Below are positions 59,389 through 64,000 of a stretch of DNA of 64,000 nt, one piece after another. Where the stretch lies: NCBI RefSeq assembly GCF_002441855.2, contig NZ_CP029487.1, positions 496,001-560,000 of the forward strand, written 5' to 3'. Source of the stretch: Eubacterium maltosivorans. GTDB lineage: Bacteria > Bacillota > Clostridia > Eubacteriales > Eubacteriaceae. Position 1 is the stretch's first letter. Each line of letters opens with the position of its first letter. The position numbers were made by a program, and so were the translations under genes. The notes under the pieces are model-generated. The model saw nothing but the letters and a program-made list of their open reading frames with translations. It did no database searches and had not been told where the DNA came from.

Positions 59389-60381
59389 ATGAAAGTTTTA
59401 GTTTGTGGTGGGGCCGGCTATATCGGGTCCCATGTAGTCAGGGCACTTTTAGACAAGGATTATGAGGTGGTGGTGCTGGATAATTTATCCACGGGGCACC
59501 GCCAGTCCGTCCCGCAGGGCGCAGTGCTGGAGGTCGGCGATATTCGCGATGCAGCCTGTCTTGAAAGACTGTTTTTACGTCATGAGGTTGACTGCGTTAT
59601 GCATTTCTGTGCAAACTCACTGGTGGGTGAAAGCATGGAAAAGCCCATTGAGTATTATGATAATAATGTTTACGGGACGCTGTGCCTGCTGCGTTCCATG
59701 GTCAACAATGATATTAAGCATTTTATTTTCTCATCGACCGCGGCAACCTACGGCGAGCCTGAGCGTCTGCCCATTGATGAGGATACGCCTAAGCACCCTA
59801 CCAACACCTATGGCGAAACAAAGCTGGCGGTTGAAAAAATGCTGCATTGGATGGAAGTTGCCTACGGACTTCATTACAAGGTGTTCCGCTATTTCAATGC
59901 TTCCGGTGCACACCCGAGCGGAGAGATTGGCGAGGACCACGCGCCCGAAACCCATCTGATCCCATTGATTTTAAAAACAGCACAGGGCATCCGTGATAAG
60001 ATTTATGTCTTTGGTGATGATTATGATACCCCTGACGGAAGTTGTATCCGCGATTATATCCATGTAATGGACATCGCGGAAGCCCACATTCTGGGTATGG
60101 AGGATCTGGTTAAATCTGAAACCAGCGATGTTTATAATCTAGGCAATGGCAATGGTTTTTCAGTTTTGGAAGTGATTGAAAAGGTTAAGACTGTTACCGG
60201 AAAAGATTTTCAGGTTGAAATCACAGACCGCCGGGCAGGCGACCCGGGAGTCTTAATTGCCAGTTCAGAAAAAGCCCAGAAAGCACTGGGCTGGTCACCG
60301 GCAAACTCATCACTCGAGTATATCATCGAAACCGCCTGGAAATGGCATCAGGGGCATCCTGACGGCTATGGCCTCGTTTAA
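59389..60381 (+). CDS. galE: UDP-glucose 4-epimerase GalE
   Basis: 330 residues. NAD-binding GGAGYIGSHVVRALLDKDYEVVVLDNLSTGH, the SSTAATYGEPE stretch, catalytic YGETK (Tyr-x-x-x-Lys), FNASGAHPSGEIGE and DYIHVMDIAEAH are all present. It interconverts UDP-glucose and UDP-galactose for envelope polysaccharide and galactose use. It is 33 nt after the nif3-like gene with its own AAGGAG and may share that transcript. Confidence 0.95.
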   Translation: MKVLVCGGAGYIGSHVVRALLDKDYEVVVLDNLSTGHRQSVPQGAVLEVGDIRDAACLERLFLRHEVDCVMHFCANSLVGESMEKPIEYYDNNVYGTLCLLRSMVNNDIKHFIFSSTAATYGEPERLPIDEDTPKHPTNTYGETKLAVEKMLHWMEVAYGLHYKVFRYFNASGAHPSGEIGEDHAPETHLIPLILKTAQGIRDKIYVFGDDYDTPDGSCIRDYIHVMDIAEAHILGMEDLVKSETSDVYNLGNGNGFSVLEVIEKVKTVTGKDFQVEITDRRAGDPGVLIASSEKAQKALGWSPANSSLEYIIETAWKWHQGHPDGYGLV

Positions 60382-60529
60382 TGTGCCTTATAAAAAACAT
60401 GAAACAGAGATTGATTCTTTGAATTCGTGTATGGTTTAGTGTATAATTATAAAAATAAGTTATGAAACAGTAAAATTTTATTCTGTCACAAGGACGGGCG
60501 GTTCCCGCCCTTACAGGAGAGGAGAGAAT

Positions 60530-62314
60530 ATGAAGAAATTATTAACAGGTAATGAAGCCATTGCCCGTGGTGCCTGGGAAGCCGGCGTTAAGTTCGCCAC
60601 CGCCTATCCGGGAACACCAAGTACAGAAATCCTTGAAAATGTAGCGACCTATGATGGCATTGTTTCCGAATGGGCGCCAAATGAAAAAGTAGCGGTTGAA
60701 GCGGCTGCTGGTGCTTCAATTGCCGGTATCCGTACACTTGCTGCAATGAAACATGTTGGGGTAAACGTTGCGGCTGACCCGATTTTTACTTTTGCCTATC
60801 TTGGCGTTAACGGGGGCTCTGTTATCGTAACAGCCGACGAACCAGGCATGCACTCATCTCAGAATGAGCAGGATAATCGAAACTACGCGCGCCATGCAAA
60901 AATGCCGATGTTTGAGCCGTCTGACAGCCAGGAAGCTAAGGATATGCTTAAGGAAGCCTATGAAGTAAGTGAAACCTATGACTGCCCAGTGCTTTACCGC
61001 ATGACTACCCGTGTCTGTCATTCAAAATCCATTGTCGAATGTGAGGACCGTGTGGAAGTGGACGATAAAGAATATGTAAAAGATATTATGAAAAACTGTC
61101 CGCTGCCGGCTCATGCCCGTGTTATGCAGGTTAAGCTTGCCAAAAATTTTGAAAAGCTGGCAGAATATACCGAAACCTCTAAATGGAATTATATCGAAGA
61201 TAATCAGAAGGAAATTGGCGTTATCGCGTCTGGCGTGGCTTTCCGTTATGCAAAGGAAGTTTTTGGCGATACGGCCTCTTATCTGAAACTGGGATTTTCT
61301 TATCCACTTCCCAAGAAGCTGATTGCTGAATTTGCAGGCAAAGTTAAAAAGATCTATGTTCTTGAAGAAAATGATCCGATTCTTGAAACCGAAATTAAAG
61401 CCATGGGCATTGACGTTATTGGAAAAGATGTGTTCCCAACCATGGGCGAGCTGACACCGGAACGCATCCGTGAAGCCCTCTATGGTAAAAGCGAAGTGAC
61501 CCTTGCGCCCGATCCTGAAAAAATTGTCGGCCGTCCGCCGGCATTCTGCGCAGGCTGTCCGCACCGCGGTATTTTCTACGAGCTGGGCCGCCGTAAAAAT
61601 ATTATGATTTTCAGTGATATCGGATGCTATTCCCTGGGCTTAACACCGCCCTACAACGCTACAGACGCGATGATCTGCATGGGTGCCAGCATCAGCGGGG
61701 GACACGGTGTGGCAAAGGCCATGGATATTAAGAATAACGATATGAAAGTCGTTTCTGTCATCGGCGATTCAACTTTCTTCCACTCTGGAATGACCAGTCT
61801 TATGGATGTTACCTATAATAAGAGCAATGTTCTGACTGTTATCTTGGACAACCGTATTACCGGCATGACCGGCCATCAGGAAAACCCGGGCAGCGGCTTT
61901 GACTTAAAGGGCGAACCGGCGCCAATTATGGATATCGAAACCATTGTCCGCGCACTTGGCGTTAAAAATGTCCGTACGGTTGATCCAAACAATCTGGAAG
62001 AAACTGACGCGGCGCTTGACTGGGGTCTGTCAAATGATGAAGCCTCTGTCATTATCACGCGCTGGCCATGTGCGCTCAAGCGTTTTTCTCAGGCCGATAA
62101 GGAAGAGTTCCCAGAAGCCTTTAAGCGCCACTGCAAGGTCGATACCGATCTCTGTATCGGCTGTAAGAAATGCCTGAAATCCGGCTGTCCTGCTTTAGCC
62201 TTTAACTCTACCGTACCGAAAAAATCCGGTATTCTGGAAGAATCCTGTCTGGGCTGTGAGGTTTGCCTGCAGATCTGCCCGAAACATGCCATTTATGTAG
62301 AGGAGGAAAAGTAG
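60530..62314 (+). CDS. iorA: indolepyruvate ferredoxin oxidoreductase alpha subunit IorA
   Basis: 594 residues. The N-terminal pyrimidine-binding domain (LLTGNEAIARGAWEAGVKFATAYPGTPSTEI) is followed by a TPP domain (CAGCPHRGIFYELG, SDIGCYSLGLTPP, IGDSTFFHSGMTSLMDVTYNKSNV). The C-terminus is a 2x[4Fe-4S] ferredoxin domain (CIGCKKCLKSGCP and CLGCEVCLQICPKHAI). With IorB it oxidatively decarboxylates aryl pyruvates to acyl-CoA and reduces ferredoxin, linking amino-acid breakdown to the acetogenic electron pool. iorB starts 1 nt downstream. Confidence 0.95.
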   Translation: MKKLLTGNEAIARGAWEAGVKFATAYPGTPSTEILENVATYDGIVSEWAPNEKVAVEAAAGASIAGIRTLAAMKHVGVNVAADPIFTFAYLGVNGGSVIVTADEPGMHSSQNEQDNRNYARHAKMPMFEPSDSQEAKDMLKEAYEVSETYDCPVLYRMTTRVCHSKSIVECEDRVEVDDKEYVKDIMKNCPLPAHARVMQVKLAKNFEKLAEYTETSKWNYIEDNQKEIGVIASGVAFRYAKEVFGDTASYLKLGFSYPLPKKLIAEFAGKVKKIYVLEENDPILETEIKAMGIDVIGKDVFPTMGELTPERIREALYGKSEVTLAPDPEKIVGRPPAFCAGCPHRGIFYELGRRKNIMIFSDIGCYSLGLTPPYNATDAMICMGASISGGHGVAKAMDIKNNDMKVVSVIGDSTFFHSGMTSLMDVTYNKSNVLTVILDNRITGMTGHQENPGSGFDLKGEPAPIMDIETIVRALGVKNVRTVDPNNLEETDAALDWGLSNDEASVIITRWPCALKRFSQADKEEFPEAFKRHCKVDTDLCIGCKKCLKSGCPALAFNSTVPKKSGILEESCLGCEVCLQICPKHAIYVEEEK

Positions 62315-62315
62315 A

Positions 62316-62891
62316 ATGAAAACAAAAAATATATTATTGGTTGGTGTTGGCGGCCAGGGAACCATCACAGCGGCAAAACTGCTGACCACGGGTCTGATGG
62401 AAGCCGGCTATGACGTAAAGATGAGTGAAATCCATGGTATGAGCCAGCGTGGCGGCTCCGTTTCATCTCAGGTCCGCTATGGGGATGACGTCCAGTCACC
62501 AGTTATCGAGATGGGAACAGCGGACATCATTGTTGCTTTTGAAAAAATGGAAGCACTGCGTTATATTGACTTCTTAAAGGAAGACGGAAAGATTATTGTC
62601 AACGATGCAGAGATATGGCCGCTGCCGGTCGTTATCGGCAAAGCGACTTATCCGGAAAAAATTCTGGAAACATTGCAGGAAAAGGCCGATGTCCGCGTGA
62701 TGAATGCCTCCGCCATGGCGGAGGAGATGGGGAATCTCAAGGTTATGAATGTGATTCTGCTTGGGGCCATCATCAAATCCATGGGACTTCAGGATATTGA
62801 ATGGGATGAAATTATCCGAAATAATGTAAAACCAAAATTTGTTGATCTGAATATTAAAGCGATGGCTGTCGGAATGGACGCCGTTAACTAA
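62316..62891 (+). CDS. iorB: indolepyruvate ferredoxin oxidoreductase beta subunit IorB
   Basis: 191 residues. The gamma-type domain of 2-oxoacid oxidoreductases: ILLVGVGGQGTITAAKLLTTGLMEAGYDVKMSEIHGMSQRGGSVSSQVRYG. Length and position directly after iorA are as expected. It completes the IorAB heterodimer, including the CoA-side domain. Confidence 0.95.
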   Translation: MKTKNILLVGVGGQGTITAAKLLTTGLMEAGYDVKMSEIHGMSQRGGSVSSQVRYGDDVQSPVIEMGTADIIVAFEKMEALRYIDFLKEDGKIIVNDAEIWPLPVVIGKATYPEKILETLQEKADVRVMNASAMAEEMGNLKVMNVILLGAIIKSMGLQDIEWDEIIRNNVKPKFVDLNIKAMAVGMDAVN

Positions 62892-62897
62892 AAGGTT

Positions 62898-63176
62898 ATG
62901 TGTAAAAAAGAATTTGAAACAGAAAACTTCAAATTTTTCCAAAACAGGGATTGTGAATATTTTCCTTGCCATAAAATGGAAAATCTGGACGAGTTTAACT
63001 GTTTGTTTTGTTACTGTCCTTTATATGCGCTGGGAAGGGACTGCGGCGGTGGTTTTGAATACACGGAAAAGGGTATAAAGAACTGTACAAATTGCCTTGT
63101 TCCCCATAAAAAAGAGAACTATGACCGGATCATCGAAAAACTCCTGATTCTTATTGAGCGCGTTAGAGAGCAGTAG
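62898..63176 (+). CDS. cysteine-rich small domain protein
   Basis: 92 residues with a dense cysteine pattern (NRDCEYFPCHK, CLFCYCPLYALGRDCGGGF, KNCTNCLVPH) typical of the cysteine-rich small domain family, predicted to bind Zn or an Fe-S cluster. In other bacteria the domain occurs next to or fused with cobalamin-related proteins. It follows iorB by 6 nt. Its function is unknown. Confidence 0.8.
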   Translation: MCKKEFETENFKFFQNRDCEYFPCHKMENLDEFNCLFCYCPLYALGRDCGGGFEYTEKGIKNCTNCLVPHKKENYDRIIEKLLILIERVREQ

Positions 63177-63205
63177 CTCAGGATTATGTGTGAGGAGAGT
63201 TTAGT

Positions 63206-63856
63206 ATGAGTATACTTATTGGCTTGATTTTGGTTGTGGCGGCTTATTTTATCGGTAATCTTGATTTTGCCTATATTATGGTGCGCGCTGTAAAGGGTGA
63301 GGATGTCCGTAATTACGGAAGCGGTAACGCCGGAACGACAAATGTACTCCGGACGATGGGCCTGAAATACGCTATTCCTGTTTTTATTTTGGATGCGCTT
63401 AAGGGCTCTGTCGTGATTCTTGCAGCCAGACTGCTTGGCTTCAGTGAAGCCTGGGTAGCGGCTGCGGGAATCGCAGTGGTCTGCGGTCATAACTGGCCGG
63501 TCTGCCTTGGCTTTAGAGGCGGAAAGGGTACTGCCACCTCCATCGGCGTTTTTATCGTCTTTGACTGGCCGATTGCCCTGATCTGTATTGCCGTTGGACT
63601 GATCTTCCTGGCCATTTTCAGAATGATGTCGCTGACTTCCATTATTGGGATGGTATCCCTTCCGATTGCAGTTCTTATTAAAAGTATTTTTATTACACAT
63701 GGGGCTGTTTTTACACCCGAACTGTTTTTTGCCTTGTTTCTCTGCTGCTCAACAGTGTTCCAGCACCGCGCCAACATCAAGCGGATTATGGCTGGCACCG
63801 AGAGCAAGGTAGGGCAGAAGGTTAAAATGGGTGGAGATGATAAGAAAGGCAACTAA
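63206..63856 (+). CDS. plsY: glycerol-3-phosphate acyltransferase PlsY
   Basis: 216 residues, membrane protein with about five helices. PlsY motifs: AYFIGNLDFAYIMV (the usual GSIPFG/S is altered to GNLDFA), NYGSGNAGTTNVLRTMG, VVCGHNWPVCLGFRGGKGTATSIGV, and CSTVFQHRANIKRIMAGTE. It transfers acyl from acyl-phosphate to glycerol-3-phosphate, the first step in phospholipid synthesis. The variant first motif suggests a divergent paralogue, but the catalytic loops are kept. Confidence 0.88.
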   Translation: MSILIGLILVVAAYFIGNLDFAYIMVRAVKGEDVRNYGSGNAGTTNVLRTMGLKYAIPVFILDALKGSVVILAARLLGFSEAWVAAAGIAVVCGHNWPVCLGFRGGKGTATSIGVFIVFDWPIALICIAVGLIFLAIFRMMSLTSIIGMVSLPIAVLIKSIFITHGAVFTPELFFALFLCCSTVFQHRANIKRIMAGTESKVGQKVKMGGDDKKGN

Positions 63857-63877
63857 ACTTTGAAAGGAGACATGAAG

Positions 63878-64000
63878 ATGTCGAATGATAAAAAAGTCGT
63901 TGTTGCTGGACAGGAAAAAGACATCCGCGAAGCAGAGCCTGAGGTCAGACGTCAATCCCTGACAGATGATGTAATGGAATCTGTATCGGTGGAGGAAACC
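63878..64000 (+). CDS. start of an unidentified protein (3' end outside window)
   Basis: 41 codons are visible, starting MSNDKKVVVAGQEKDIREAE. GAAAGGAG fits ATG 63878; another ATG at 63872 is possible. The visible part is charged, with no membrane segment, and is not recognisable. It follows plsY by about 20 nt and is probably in the same operon. Confidence 0.55.
   Translation, partial: MSNDKKVVVAGQEKDIREAEPEVRRQSLTDDVMESVSVEET

Overview
The window reads as a chromosomal segment of a methylotrophic acetogen of the Eubacterium limosum / Acetobacterium type (Bacillota, Clostridia), with the right-hand part of an integrative conjugative element (ICE) at its left end. The organism is inferred from gene content: a methanol:corrinoid methyltransferase set (MtaB, MtaC, an MtaA-type methyl-THF transferase), a corrinoid-activating ASKHA protein, a CbiZ corrinoid amidohydrolase, further UroD-type methyltransferases, IorAB, and the clostridial dnaG-rpoD-trmK-nif3 block.

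1-13.73 kb is the ICE. It carries the end of a topoisomerase III gene, a large ArdA/ArdC-type antirestriction fusion and accessory genes, and an oppositely oriented relaxase/MobC module. Two oriT-like sequences lie in inverted orientation about 7.4 kb apart. A cargo pair (cysteine-rich KTR protein plus Cfr/RlmN-family radical SAM methyltransferase) sits behind a ribosome-stalling-type leader peptide and tandem attenuators. A sigma-like regulator, a structured non-coding stretch, TnpW and a large serine recombinase follow. The element ends close to 13.73 kb, where it appears to have cut the 5' end off a chromosomal peptidase gene.

13.7-27.1 kb is the methanol region: a nitroreductase, a PocR/AraC regulator, a corrinoid protein, a G3E GTPase with a separate His-rich partner, a truncated corrinoid-protein paralogue, then mtaB-mtaC-mtaA. 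A GGDEF protein, a sigma factor, a DUF2461 protein and the corrinoid activator follow.

27.1-34.4 kb looks like a membrane-signalling island. A LytTR response regulator and GHKL kinase diverge from an operon for a pentameric-ligand-gated-channel-like protein, a voltage-gated K+ channel and a small membrane protein. A second, paralogous GHKL kinase faces it. A tandem TTACCG element recurs in front of the regulator operon, in front of an ORF-poor transcript, and, more weakly, in front of mtaB.

34.5-53 kb is accessory metabolism: a tyrosine recombinase between 16-bp inverted repeats; two TetR-controlled UroD-type methyltransferase operons, each followed by an unannotated mini-protein gene; a pdxA / four-carbon acid-sugar kinase / PrpR-like regulator / LarA-like / cyclase cluster; a MEMO-AMMECR1 fusion with a frameshifted radical SAM partner; and a 21-codon gene with its own promoter and terminator. 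53-64 kb is mostly housekeeping (CbiZ, AlkD-like, DnaG, RpoD, TrmK, Nif3, GalE, IorAB, PlsY). No rRNA, tRNA or CRISPR array was seen.
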